The notes beneath the pieces are model-generated. The model was not told the DNA's origin. It did not search any database and saw nothing but the letters and a program-made list of their open reading frames with translations. Both the position numbers and the translations under genes were made by a program. DNA of 64,000 nucleotides from Pseudovibrio japonicus. GTDB lineage: Bacteria; Pseudomonadota; Alphaproteobacteria; Rhizobiales; Stappiaceae. Below, one piece after another: positions 8,801 through 17,499 of the stretch; the first letter of the stretch is position 1, and each line of letters opens with the position of its first letter. The stretch covers positions 62,001 through 126,000 of the forward strand of contig NZ_BMXE01000002.1 of assembly GCF_014651595.1 (NCBI RefSeq), read 5' to 3'.

Positions 8801-9364
8801 CTACCCCCACCTGGTCATGCTCAAGCCCGGATCAATTCCCAGTGTATTAATTCCGCGGGCCGCTATTTCTTTAAGCATATCCTCGGTGTTTTGCATTTCT
8901 GCATAAAATGGAGGCACTGGCGGTGTGATGATTCCGCCCATCCGTGTCACTTTGAGCATGGCCTCCAAATGCCCTTCATGCAGCGGCGTTTCGCGCGGGA
9001 CAAGTACGAGCTTGCGACGCTCTTTGAGGATAACGTCAGCTGCACGGGTGAGTAAATTGTCAGAGAAAGAATAGGCTACACCTGACAGGGTGCGCATGGA
9101 GCATGGGGTGATGATCATACCATCTGTGTGAAACGAGCCGCTAGCGATGGCTGCTGTCATTTCATCGGGTGCATAGGTGACAGAGGCCAGCGCTGTCAGT
9201 TGCTCAATGCCGTCTTCTCCAAGCTCATGCTGAACCGAAGCGACTGCCCCTTTTGAGCACACGAGGTAAGTTTCCACACTCAGCGCCTTCAGTAACTCCA
9301 GCGTTTTCAGCGCGAGCTGTGCGCCCGATGCTCCAGATACCCCAACAATGATGCGTTTGCTCAT
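8801..9364 (-). CDS. ubiX: Flavin prenyltransferase UbiX
   Basis: A 187-residue enzyme that prenylates FMN with dimethylallyl phosphate to make prenylated FMN, the cofactor of UbiD. The N-terminal flavin loop RIIVGVSGASGAQLALKTLELL and the conserved PCSMRTLSGVAYSFSDNLLTRAADVILKERRKLVLVPRETPLHEGHLEAM block are diagnostic. It overlaps the end of ubiD by 4 bp (ATGA), so UbiX and its client enzyme are translated in coupled fashion. Together they carry out the decarboxylation step of ubiquinone synthesis, a step that needs no oxygen. Confidence 0.96.
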   Translation of the reverse strand: MSKRIIVGVSGASGAQLALKTLELLKALSVETYLVCSKGAVASVQHELGEDGIEQLTALASVTYAPDEMTAAIASGSFHTDGMIITPCSMRTLSGVAYSFSDNLLTRAADVILKERRKLVLVPRETPLHEGHLEAMLKVTRMGGIITPPVPPFYAEMQNTEDMLKEIAARGINTLGIDPGLSMTRWG

Positions 9365-10953
9365 TCAGCTTTCTCACTACTTACGGAAGAGTTCTTCAGT
9401 TCGGAAGGGGTGATAGCATCCTTTGGGTGTTCTTTGTCCGGCTTTTCGGAGCTTTGTTTTTTTGGAAGACCTCCGGGGAATAGCTCGTCCCAACGATCTT
9501 CCACTTGTTTGGTCAACTCCTCCGGCATGCGCATGACTTCAGGCCAGTCGGTACGCGTTTCAGAGCCAATCTTGGTGGTTGCATCGATACCGAGTTTGCC
9601 GCCCAAACCTTCCATGCCGGATGCAAAGTCCAATGTATCGACAGGTGTGCGGTCTAGCACAACCAAGTCGCGGGAGGGGTCCATGCGAGTGGCAACGGAC
9701 CACATCACATCGCTCCAGCTTCGACAGTCGATGTCTTCATCAACGGTGATGATCAGCTTGGTCATGGTGAACTGGGGCAACAGCGACCACATGCCCATCA
9801 TCACGCGGCGGGCCTGACCGGGATAGCTTTTCTTGATCTTGAGGACAGCAATCCGGTAGGAGCATGCCTCAGGCGGCAGCCACAGATCGACGACCTCCGG
9901 GATTTGCTGCTTCAGCAGAGGTAGGAAAACATCGTTCATGGTTTCAGAAAGGACTGCTGGTTCGTCTGGCGCTCTGCCGGTGAAGGTGCTCATGTAAACT
10001 GGGTCCTTGCGGGCACGGATACCCGATACTTTGAAGACCGGGAACTGGTCAGGGTCGTTGTAGTAGCCGGTATGATCGCCAAATGGGCCCTCTTCCGCAG
10101 TTTCCGTTGGCTCTGCGAAGCCTTCCAGCACGATTTCTGAGGAGGCTGGCACGTGAAGGTCGATGTGCTTGCAGGGGATTAGCTCGGGCCGACCTCCTGA
10201 CAGGACTCCGGAGATCATCAGTTCGCTGACATCAGAGGGCGTTGGAATAACGGCAGACAGGATCGTTGCCGGGTCAGCGCCAATGACAACAGCGACTGGC
10301 ATACGCTCGCCGCGCGCTTGCCACAGGCGGTGATGGGCGGCCCCTCCACGCATGGCGAGCCAGCGCAGGATCGCCTTGTCTTTGCCGATGACTTGCGCAC
10401 GGTAGATGCCGAGATTGTACTGGGAGGGGTCGTCTTTACCCGGTGGGCGGGTGATGACGATACCCCATGTGATCAAGGGGCCTGCATCGTTTGGCCAACA
10501 CATCTGGACAGGAAGCTGTTCCAGATCAACCGGCATGTCGATCAAGGCGGAGGACCGCAGGCGTTTGGGGCGGGCCACCCACGCCGCTTTGGCGACGGGC
10601 AAGGCGTCGATGAAGCCCTTCAGACCCTTTGGAGGCTGCGGAGAGCGCAGGTAGGCCAGCAGTTCACCCAGAGCTGGAAGCTCATCAGGTGCGCAGCCAA
10701 GGCCAAGGGCCACGCGTTCGCGGGTTCCGAACACGTTGGTGACGAGCGGCATGCTGGACTTCGTTCCTGCGCAGGTGATGGCGTTATCGAACTGCAGAAC
10801 AGGACCGCCCTGCTCTATCACCTGACGATGGATTTCTGTTGCTTCAAACTGCGTAGAAACTGGCGCCTTTACTCTCACGAGCTCCTGCTGAGCATCCAAA
10901 ACATTGAGAAAGCCGGAGAGTGTTTCAAACTTCTTTTCCGTACGCCAATACAT
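9361..10953 (-). CDS. ubiD: UbiD family prenyl-4-hydroxybenzoate decarboxylase
   Basis: A 530-residue prFMN-dependent decarboxylase. The N-terminus (LSGFLNVLDAQQELVRVKAPVS) aligns with E. coli UbiD. Central motifs include the prFMN/metal-site region NLGIYRAQVIGKDKAILRW and EGPFGDHTGYYNDPDQFPVF. Expected reaction: polyprenyl-4-hydroxybenzoate to polyprenylphenol. The extra ~30 C-terminal residues relative to E. coli are Lys/Glu/Ser-rich (PKKQSSEKPDKEHPKD) and probably disordered. It is the first gene of ubiD-ubiX and is divergent from ubiTUV across 149 bp that contain an FNR-like site. Other UbiD-family decarboxylases exist, but the neighbours make the ubiquinone role likely. Confidence 0.93.
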   Translation of the reverse strand: MYWRTEKKFETLSGFLNVLDAQQELVRVKAPVSTQFEATEIHRQVIEQGGPVLQFDNAITCAGTKSSMPLVTNVFGTRERVALGLGCAPDELPALGELLAYLRSPQPPKGLKGFIDALPVAKAAWVARPKRLRSSALIDMPVDLEQLPVQMCWPNDAGPLITWGIVITRPPGKDDPSQYNLGIYRAQVIGKDKAILRWLAMRGGAAHHRLWQARGERMPVAVVIGADPATILSAVIPTPSDVSELMISGVLSGGRPELIPCKHIDLHVPASSEIVLEGFAEPTETAEEGPFGDHTGYYNDPDQFPVFKVSGIRARKDPVYMSTFTGRAPDEPAVLSETMNDVFLPLLKQQIPEVVDLWLPPEACSYRIAVLKIKKSYPGQARRVMMGMWSLLPQFTMTKLIITVDEDIDCRSWSDVMWSVATRMDPSRDLVVLDRTPVDTLDFASGMEGLGGKLGIDATTKIGSETRTDWPEVMRMPEELTKQVEDRWDELFPGGLPKKQSSEKPDKEHPKDAITPSELKNSSVSSEKAE

Positions 10954-11033
10954 TCCATATCCAGATTACTGGGCAAACTTGGGATCTGTTCGCCGGGTTA
11001 TCACACATTTGAAGGGTGTTGTCGCTCTGGTCC

Positions 11034-11047
11034 TTGACCTCCATCAA
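11034..11047. promoter_or_regulatory. FNR/Anr-type binding site between ubiD and ubiT
   Basis: TTGACCTCCATCAA matches the FNR/CRP-type consensus TTGAT-N4-ATCAA at 9 of 10 defined positions. It lies 55 bp before the ubiT ATG and 80 bp before the ubiD ATG, so it could control either or both promoters. An FNR-type activator at this position would induce oxygen-independent ubiquinone synthesis under low oxygen. The site is read directly; the regulator is inferred and is not encoded in this window. Confidence 0.6.
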
Positions 11048-11102
11048 TGATGAGTCCCGCTAGGATTAATAGGAGAGGATACTGATCAGTGGAGATTAAA
11101 GT

Positions 11103-11639
11103 ATGTTCTTTAAACCGGACCGAGGCCTGTTTCCTCCTGCCCTGCAAAAAGCTCTCGGCATATTGCCGGTTCCTCCGCTTGGCTTTGCTCTGACCAAGGC
11201 TGTACGCCGACTTGCCCGCACGCGCCCGGATTTGTTTGATCGTCTGGACACCTACAAACGCTCGCATTTCATTATCGACCCGGTGGACGTTCCGCATGTC
11301 TTCCGCCTGATCCCGAATGGGGAGCATGCGAGTGTTGAACTGTTCAAGCGCAAAGATGCGCCGGAAGGTGCAGCACGCATTTCCGGACCGCTCATTGTTC
11401 TGCTCGGGCTGGTGGACGGCACCTATGATGGTGATGCGGTGTTCTTTACGCGCGATCTGGTGATCGAAGGCGATACGGATGCGGTTCTTGCGCTTCGCAA
11501 CACCATGGAAGAAGCCGATCTCTCGCCAGCCGAGTTTCTGGGTTTCAATGGTCGTTCACGCGAAGTCGTCGATGGAGCAACGAACAAGACACTAGATCAT
11601 TTGCGCCGACTACTCGACGCACCAACTGCCACTTCCTGA
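11103..11639 (+). CDS. ubiT: Anaerobic ubiquinone biosynthesis accessory factor UbiT (SCP2 domain)
   Basis: A 178-residue cytosolic protein with an SCP2 sterol-carrier-type domain at about residues 45-140 (HVFRLIPNGEHASVELFKRKDAPEGAARISGPLIVLLGLVDGTYDGDAVFFTRDLVIEGDTDAVLALRN). The GDTDAVLALRN ending is characteristic of UbiT/YhbT. UbiT is thought to bind the hydrophobic ubiquinone precursors for the O2-independent hydroxylases. GGAG lies 9 bases before the ATG. It is the first gene of ubiT-ubiU-ubiV, with 71 bp to ubiU. Confidence 0.9.
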   Translation: MFFKPDRGLFPPALQKALGILPVPPLGFALTKAVRRLARTRPDLFDRLDTYKRSHFIIDPVDVPHVFRLIPNGEHASVELFKRKDAPEGAARISGPLIVLLGLVDGTYDGDAVFFTRDLVIEGDTDAVLALRNTMEEADLSPAEFLGFNGRSREVVDGATNKTLDHLRRLLDAPTATS

Positions 11640-11710
11640 GTGCCGCTGCAGGGTCGTTGTGCCCTGCGCGAACCAAGTGGTTCCCTCTGTTATTTTCTGG
11701 AAGGTGTTTT

Positions 11711-12730
11711 ATGCTTGGACAGCGCAACGATAACAATCCGTCGCTGGAACTTGTTTGCCCAGCCGGCACACCCGCTGCTCTGAAAGCTGCCGCCGAAGCT
11801 GGCGCCCACAGCATCTATTGCGGACTGCGAAACGAAACCAACGCACGTAACTTCCCTGGCCTGAACTTCTCTGAGAAAGAGCTGAATGCAGGCGTTCGCC
11901 TTGCGCACAGACACGGTTCGCATGTGCTAGTGGCTGTGAACACATTTGCGCGGGCTGGTGACACGCATATCTGGAAGCGTGCGGTGGATGCTGTTGCTGC
12001 GTCCGGCGCGGATGCGATTATCGCGGCTGACATTGCGGTGCTTGATTATGCGAAGGAGAAGCATCCGGACCTGCGCCTGCATCTTTCCGTGCAAGCTGCT
12101 GCGGCAACACCTGAATCCATCAGTTTTTATCAGGACACCTTTGGCGTTCAGCGTGTGGTTCTGCCACGTGTGATGTCGGTTGAAGAGATCGCTAAGCTAA
12201 ACAAAGAGATCACGGTCGAGACCGAGGTGTTTGTGTTTGGTGGTCTTTGCGTCATGACAGAGGGACGCTGCGCGCTCTCTTCCTATGCCACAGGCAAGTC
12301 TCCTAACCTGACCGGCGTCTGTTCGCCTCCGGGCGATGTCTCCTATGATGAGGAAGGCAGCAACCTATATGCCCGTTTGGGCGGGTTTACCATTGACGGG
12401 TTTGGTGAAGGCGAGACTGCTGGCTACCCAACACTTTGTAAGGGCCGCTTCAAAGCTGAGGGCGAAACCTCCTATCTCTTTGAAGATCCGGTAAGCTTGA
12501 ATGCAGCAAGCTTGTTGCCACGCCTTAAGAAAGCGGGCGTGACCGCTTGTAAGATTGAAGGACGCCAGCGCGGTAAAGCCTATATTTCGCAGGTGGTGAA
12601 AGCCTTCCGCACTGCTGTGGATGCATTGGATGCGGGCGGAAATGCGGAAGAAGAAGTATCCGCCATGTTGAGCGCTATGACCGAAGGTGGGCGTGAAACC
12701 ACCGGAGCCTATAAAAAGATCTGGAGATAA
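11711..12730 (+). CDS. ubiU: O2-independent ubiquinone hydroxylase subunit UbiU (U32 family)
   Basis: A 339-residue peptidase-U32-like protein. With UbiV it forms the Fe-S complex that hydroxylates ubiquinone precursors from prephenate rather than oxygen. Four cysteines are spaced C-x6-C-x16-C-x38-C (GLCVMTEGRC, GVCSPP, TLCKGRF), the same spacing as the [4Fe-4S] ligands 169, 176, 193 and 232 of E. coli UbiU. The ATG at 11711 follows GGAAGGTG, so the longer in-frame reading from 11657 is rejected. ubiV begins 9 bp downstream. Confidence 0.94.
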   Translation: MLGQRNDNNPSLELVCPAGTPAALKAAAEAGAHSIYCGLRNETNARNFPGLNFSEKELNAGVRLAHRHGSHVLVAVNTFARAGDTHIWKRAVDAVAASGADAIIAADIAVLDYAKEKHPDLRLHLSVQAAAATPESISFYQDTFGVQRVVLPRVMSVEEIAKLNKEITVETEVFVFGGLCVMTEGRCALSSYATGKSPNLTGVCSPPGDVSYDEEGSNLYARLGGFTIDGFGEGETAGYPTLCKGRFKAEGETSYLFEDPVSLNAASLLPRLKKAGVTACKIEGRQRGKAYISQVVKAFRTAVDALDAGGNAEEEVSAMLSAMTEGGRETTGAYKKIWR

Positions 12731-12739
12731 GGACCAAGC

Positions 12740-13636
12740 ATGAGCAAGATCGAACTTTCCATTGGTCCAAACTTCTTCAACTGGTCCAACGAAAAACTCG
12801 TCGACTTTTATGCCCGCATTGCGGATGAGGCGCCGGTTGAGCGTGTCTATATCGGTGAGGTGATTTGCGGGAAACGCATGCCGTTTAATGACAAGGTATG
12901 GCCGGAGATTTACGATCGTCTTTCCAACGCTGGCAAGACCGTTGTGTTCTCCACCATTGCGCTGCCGGTAACGGTTCGCGACCGGAAATCAATCAACGCC
13001 CTTTCTGCGGATAGCGAACTGGTTGAAGCCAACGACATTGCCAGTGTTCACAAACGCTCTGGCCAGCCGTTTGTTGGTGGACCGTTCCTCAATATCTACA
13101 ACGAACAGACGGCGAAGGTTCTCATGAACCTTGGCATGGAAACATTCTGCCCGCCTGTTGAGCTACCGTTGACATCGGTCGAGGCGATTGCGCAGGCGCT
13201 TCCAGACCTGACTATCGAGCTGTTTGCCTTTGGTCGCCTGCCACTGGCAGTGTCCGGTCGCTGTTACCATGCTCGTGCTCACAAACTGCACAAGGACAAC
13301 TGCCAGTTCATTTGTGACCGTGATCTTGACGGTATGGATGTAACCACATTGGACGACCAGAAGTTCCTGTCCGCGAACGGTATCCAGACCCTGTCGCACA
13401 GCGTTCAGGCGATTACGCTTGGCCGCGACGAGCTGCTCACCAAGGGTATTGGCCGCTTGCGTCTATCACCGCACAATATTGATATGATTGCGATTGCGGA
13501 GATCTATCGTGATCTTGTTGCCGGCAATATTGAAAGCGCGGAAGCGGAAGCACGCTTGCAGGCTCAACCTTTGCCGGGCGCGCTGGCAAATGGGTATGTG
13601 ACCGGCAAGCCGGGGCATCTCTGGCAAGCTGACTAG
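12740..13636 (+). CDS. ubiV: O2-independent ubiquinone hydroxylase subunit UbiV (U32 family)
   Basis: A 298-residue partner of UbiU. Ligand cysteines are visible as GEVICGKRMPF near residue 40 and a C-x12-C-x3-C group in RCYHARAHKLHKDNCQFIC, the pattern of E. coli UbiV (39, 180, 193, 197). The heterodimer performs the ring hydroxylations that UbiI/UbiH/UbiF do with oxygen. It is the last gene of ubiTUV and is closed by a strong bidirectional terminator. Confidence 0.94.
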   Translation: MSKIELSIGPNFFNWSNEKLVDFYARIADEAPVERVYIGEVICGKRMPFNDKVWPEIYDRLSNAGKTVVFSTIALPVTVRDRKSINALSADSELVEANDIASVHKRSGQPFVGGPFLNIYNEQTAKVLMNLGMETFCPPVELPLTSVEAIAQALPDLTIELFAFGRLPLAVSGRCYHARAHKLHKDNCQFICDRDLDGMDVTTLDDQKFLSANGIQTLSHSVQAITLGRDELLTKGIGRLRLSPHNIDMIAIAEIYRDLVAGNIESAEAEARLQAQPLPGALANGYVTGKPGHLWQAD

Positions 13637-13652
13637 GCGGTGAGATTAAGCA

Positions 13653-13678
13653 AAAAGCGGGACTTTGGTCCCGCTTTT
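13653..13678. terminator. Bidirectional rho-independent terminator after ubiV
   Basis: Stem AAAGCGGGAC/GTCCCGCTTT with a short loop, preceded by A-run and followed by TTTTAT. It works in both directions, ending ubiTUV rightward and the GntR gene leftward; its right arm overlaps the GntR stop codon. Confidence 0.85.
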
Positions 13679-14357
13679 ATTTTGCCGGCATCAATCCATC
13701 CATGCTGTCAAAGATCATATCGCAGATTTGCTGCAGCGCCACCGCACGTGAGTGCCTGTGATACTCGGCTGCTTCCGCTGCTCTGCCCGCTTTGATCAGT
13801 TTCAACAGTTCCCAATGGTCCTGTGCTGAGTTTGCTGGCACGCCATGGTTCTTCAAGAGAAGGTTTCGGGCACGCTGAGACCGGTCCCACAGCGGCTGAA
13901 AGACGGTGCCCATGTGCACATTGCCGCTGAATTTTATGATATCCTCATGGAACTTGGTGTCCGCGGAGGCCCAAACGCATGGGTCGCCACGTTCCAGAGC
14001 CTCTTCCATCAGGGCGATCGAATCTCCAAGAGTATGGGCCTGCAGTGCATCGATCGGCTTTTCAGTAAGCTTTCGAATTGCAAGCCCTTCAATAACTTCA
14101 AGGACTTCGTAGATCTCAGTGATATCGCCCACTGTAATTGGAAGAACGCGCATGCCCTGACGGGAGCGCATGACCACAAGCCCGTCCTTTTGCAGCATCA
14201 GCATGGCCTCGCGCACCGGGGTACGGCTCATTTCCAGCTGGGTCGCCGCTTCCTGTTCAAGGACCTGAGTCCCCGGGCCAAGCCGGTTCTCAAGGATCGC
14301 TTGTTTCAGTTTGCTATAGGCGATGGAGACGTTGGACGTGGAAGACGGCATTTCCAA
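13677..14357 (-). CDS. GntR family transcriptional regulator, FadR/FCD subfamily
   Basis: A 226-residue regulator with an N-terminal winged helix (residues 10-75; SIAYSKLKQAILENRLGPGTQVLEQEAATQLEMSRTPVREAMLMLQKDGLV) and a helical FCD ligand-binding domain (85-215; metal-binding His in TKFHEDIIKF and HRHSRAVALQQI). FCD regulators usually sense organic or amino acids. The likely target is the rightward proline-racemase-family/glycerate kinase pair starting at 15124, but a YqaA gene intervenes, so this is inference. Confidence 0.88.
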   Translation of the reverse strand: MEMPSSTSNVSIAYSKLKQAILENRLGPGTQVLEQEAATQLEMSRTPVREAMLMLQKDGLVVMRSRQGMRVLPITVGDITEIYEVLEVIEGLAIRKLTEKPIDALQAHTLGDSIALMEEALERGDPCVWASADTKFHEDIIKFSGNVHMGTVFQPLWDRSQRARNLLLKNHGVPANSAQDHWELLKLIKAGRAAEAAEYHRHSRAVALQQICDMIFDSMDGLMPAK

Positions 14358-14540
14358 AATATCAGTTGGAGCAATGATCGTTTTTTTCTAACACCCGCCC
14401 TACGCATTGTCGATATTTCAGCAAGACGATAATAAACTGCCATGCACACATAAAATCGATTTTGCCCAGAGAAATCTTAGATTCTTGCCATTTCCATTAG
14501 GCAATATTGATTAGTTTTAGCCGCCTGCCTGCAACACGGT

Positions 14541-14984
14541 TTAGCTCTGCCAGTAGAGGATTGCATAGTAAAGGAACAGATACCGAGCGACTTTGCCGAT
14601 TGAGACCAGCACCAAAAAGTTCATAAACTTCATACGCAGTGCGCCTGCAATCACTGTAAGCGGGTCCCCAATAATCGGTACCCAGGCAAACAACATAGAG
14701 ATTTGCCCGTAACGCTTAAACCAGCGCGTAGCTTTTTTGTAGTGGCGCTCTTTTACTGGAAACCAAGCGCGGTCTTTATAATGCGAGAGAAAGCGTCCGC
14801 AGTACCAGTTAAACACTGAGCCCGCGATATTGCCCAGCGAGGCAGCTACAATCAAAATAGCCGGGTTCCAACCACCAACCAGTAGCAGTGCGCTGAGTGC
14901 TGCTTCTGATGACCCGGGAGCTAAGGTGGCTGTCAAAAATGAGAATGCAAACAGGCCACCATAAACACCAAGAGCCACCAGCAT
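14541..14984 (-). CDS. YqaA family inner-membrane protein (SNARE-associated/DedA-like)
   Basis: A 147-residue membrane protein with about four hydrophobic segments. ATLAPGSSEAALSALLLVGGWNPAILIVAASLGNIAGSVFNWYCGR and FAWVPIIGDPLTVIAGALRMKF are the conserved YqaA blocks, the second resembling the re-entrant loop of DedA proteins. DedA-superfamily members are linked to lipid flipping and membrane homeostasis; a specific substrate is not known for YqaA. It is transcribed alone, leftward. Confidence 0.85.
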   Translation of the reverse strand: MLVALGVYGGLFAFSFLTATLAPGSSEAALSALLLVGGWNPAILIVAASLGNIAGSVFNWYCGRFLSHYKDRAWFPVKERHYKKATRWFKRYGQISMLFAWVPIIGDPLTVIAGALRMKFMNFLVLVSIGKVARYLFLYYAILYWQS

Positions 14985-15123
14985 CTTAAGTAAAACTCCA
15001 AACTATTTTATTACTAATATTTCACAGTGTCTTGAGCACTTCCCGCATGCGGACTATGAAAGGGCTCTATTCGAAGATAATGAATTCGGAAATAAGTCAT
15101 TTCAATTAGTTCCGGAGGACATC

Positions 15124-16134
15124 ATGGATAAGCAACAGAAAATAACTGTCGTCAACATGCATGCGGGCGGTGAACCACTTCGAATTGTCCGAAGCGGCTA
15201 TCCGGAGATCCCCGGTGATACCATTATGGAAAAGCGCCGTTATGCTCGTGAGAATCTGGATCACCTCCGCCACTTTCTAATGTTTGAACCACGGGGTCAT
15301 GTCGGTATGTACGGCGCGGTTCTGGTTGAAGCATCCCATCCAGATGCACATTTTGGTGTGCTCTTCATGCATAACGAAGGCTACAGCACCATGTGCGGTC
15401 ATGCGATACTTGCCTTGGGTCGGTATGCGATTGATCATGGCTTAGTGGAAGCGACCGAGCCCGTCACGGAAGTGCGCATTGAATGTCCTTGTGGTTTGGT
15501 GGTTGCGTCGGTTCAGGTCAAAGATGGTGTGACTGGTGCAGTTTCTTTTAATTCCGTACCAGCCTTCCTGCACTCACGTGATGTGACCGTGGAGGTAAAC
15601 GGGATCGGTGAGCTGTCCGTTGATGTGGCTTATGGCGGTGCATTCTATGGTGTGGTGCCAGCGTATATGTTCGGATTGAATGTTCAGAAATCGCGGACGC
15701 GGTATCTTATTGATGCGGCCAATGCGGTGAGCGCCGGCATCCGATCCGTTGTCACCCTTCAGCATCCTGATGACGCCGACCTTGCATTTTTGTACGGCAC
15801 CATGCTGACCGACGGAAATGACACTTACAGCGCTGACCCAACCGCCAATGTCTTTGTGTTTGCCGACAGTCAGGTGGACCGTAGCCCGACGGGTTCTGGG
15901 ATAGCAGCACGAATTGCAGCTCAAGCTGCGCGAGGTCTGATCAGCAAAGGGCAGAAACGCCGCTTTGAGAGCCTGATTGGCACGAGCTTTGAGTGCACAT
16001 ATCTAGAGGACACAAAATGCGGCGAGCATGATGCAATCATCGCGAAGGTGGAAGGCAAAGCACATTACAGCGGTGTGGCCTCGTTCTGGCGGGAAGGTGA
16101 CGACCCGGTCAAAGACGGTTTCTTGCTGAGATAA
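15124..16134 (+). CDS. Proline racemase family enzyme, probable trans-3-hydroxy-L-proline dehydratase
   Basis: A 336-residue proline-racemase-fold enzyme. The first catalytic residue is Cys91 in STMCGHAI. At the second position (normally Cys in DRSPCGSG) it has Thr256 in DRSPTGSG. The Cys/Thr pair marks trans-3-hydroxy-L-proline dehydratases, which make delta-1-pyrroline-2-carboxylate, rather than proline racemases or 4-hydroxyproline epimerases (Cys/Cys). GGAGGAC precedes the ATG. A glycerate kinase gene follows 40 bp downstream, with a GntR/FCD regulator encoded 0.8 kb upstream. Host-collagen or algal hydroxyproline use is a plausible role. Confidence 0.87.
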   Translation: MDKQQKITVVNMHAGGEPLRIVRSGYPEIPGDTIMEKRRYARENLDHLRHFLMFEPRGHVGMYGAVLVEASHPDAHFGVLFMHNEGYSTMCGHAILALGRYAIDHGLVEATEPVTEVRIECPCGLVVASVQVKDGVTGAVSFNSVPAFLHSRDVTVEVNGIGELSVDVAYGGAFYGVVPAYMFGLNVQKSRTRYLIDAANAVSAGIRSVVTLQHPDDADLAFLYGTMLTDGNDTYSADPTANVFVFADSQVDRSPTGSGIAARIAAQAARGLISKGQKRRFESLIGTSFECTYLEDTKCGEHDAIIAKVEGKAHYSGVASFWREGDDPVKDGFLLR

Positions 16135-16174
16135 CCTGCTGTAGTGTTTCAGCATCAACCCGGAAAGGTCCACA

Positions 16175-17464
16175 ATGGTCGTTGACCCGAAGCGTTTTCT
16201 GAGTGACCTGTTTCAGGCGGCGATTGAGAGAGCACAACCAGAAAAGTGTATTCCGCAATTTCTGCCCAAAGCTCCCAAAGGGCGGCTCATTGTGGTTGGA
16301 GCAGGCAAAGCCTCCGCAGCTATGGCACGTGCAGTGGAGGAGCATTGGGAGGGAGAGCTTAGCGGTCTTGTAGTTACCCGCTACGGCTACAAGGTTGCGT
16401 GCAAGTCCATCGAGATTGTTGAGGCGGCGCATCCAGTTCCTGATGAAGCCGGTTTGGCCGGCGCACAGCGTATGCTGGAGCTTGTCTCTGGTCTTTCCGA
16501 AAACGACACGGTTCTCTGCCTTATCTCCGGTGGAGGCTCCTCGCTTTTGCCTTTGCCATTTGAAGGGCTTACCTTGCAGGACAAGCAGGCCCTTAACAAG
16601 ATGCTGCTTCGCTGCGGCGCGACCATTACCGAAATGAACTGCGTGCGCCGCCACCTTTCTCTGATCAAAGGCGGGCGACTGGCAGCGGCGTGTTATCCAG
16701 CCAAGGTGATCAACCTCCTGATCTCGGACGTTCCCGGTGATGACCCGATCAACATTGCCTCCGGTCCGACCGTTGCCGATCCAACCACCTGCGCGGATGC
16801 TCTGGCGATTGTTCAGCGCTATAAGATCCAGCTTCCAACACGGGCCCTGGAGATCCTTGAAACCGGTGAAGGCGAGACACCTGATGCAAGCGACCCGCGT
16901 CTTGCGAATGTGGAAACACACATGATCGCGACACCACAACTGGCTTTGGAAACTGCCGCTGCTCTTGCGAAGGAACAAGGCATTCCGGCTTACATTCTTG
17001 GTGACAGCATTGAGGGCGAAGCTTCTGATGTAGGTATTGTGATGGCGGGGATTGCACGGCAAGTCGCCTCACACGGTCAGCCTTTCAGCGCGCCTTGCCT
17101 GCTGCTGTCTGGTGGAGAAACCACGGTGACAATCAACGGCAGAGGCCGCGGTGGGAGGAATGTGGAGTTCCTGCTTTCTCTGGCGCTTGCTCTGGACGGA
17201 CAAAAGGGCGTCTTTGCGGTGGCAGGCGATACGGATGGTGTTGATGGAATGGAGGAGATTGCCGGGGCTTACTGTGATGCCACTACGCTTGAAAGAGCAT
17301 GGCGCAACGGAATCAATCCGCAGCTCTCTCTTGCCAACAATGACGGGCATGGTTTCTTCGAGGCCCTTGGCGACAGCATCATCACCGGCCCTACCCTGAC
17401 CAACGTCAACGACTTTCGCGCGATCCTGATTGATGAAGCACCGAAGCTTGACACTACGTCCTAA
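16175..17464 (+). CDS. Glycerate 2-kinase / MOFRL family (GckA/TtuD type), copy 1
   Basis: A 429-residue two-domain protein: an N-terminal glycerate-kinase (DUF4147) domain with VVGAGKASAAMARA and LISGGGSSLLPLP, and a C-terminal MOFRL domain ending GPTLTNVNDFRAILI. It phosphorylates D-glycerate to 2-phosphoglycerate; older annotation calls these hydroxypyruvate reductases. A paralogue sharing most motif blocks is encoded at 60945-62204. Here the partner is a hydroxyproline dehydratase, with no obvious metabolic link to glycerate, so the substrate may differ. It probably shares a transcript with the upstream gene. Confidence 0.88.
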   Translation: MVVDPKRFLSDLFQAAIERAQPEKCIPQFLPKAPKGRLIVVGAGKASAAMARAVEEHWEGELSGLVVTRYGYKVACKSIEIVEAAHPVPDEAGLAGAQRMLELVSGLSENDTVLCLISGGGSSLLPLPFEGLTLQDKQALNKMLLRCGATITEMNCVRRHLSLIKGGRLAAACYPAKVINLLISDVPGDDPINIASGPTVADPTTCADALAIVQRYKIQLPTRALEILETGEGETPDASDPRLANVETHMIATPQLALETAAALAKEQGIPAYILGDSIEGEASDVGIVMAGIARQVASHGQPFSAPCLLLSGGETTVTINGRGRGGRNVEFLLSLALALDGQKGVFAVAGDTDGVDGMEEIAGAYCDATTLERAWRNGINPQLSLANNDGHGFFEALGDSIITGPTLTNVNDFRAILIDEAPKLDTTS

Positions 17465-17499
17465 GCTTCGTGCAGCGGGTTAATCGTCCTTCGTGAGGC

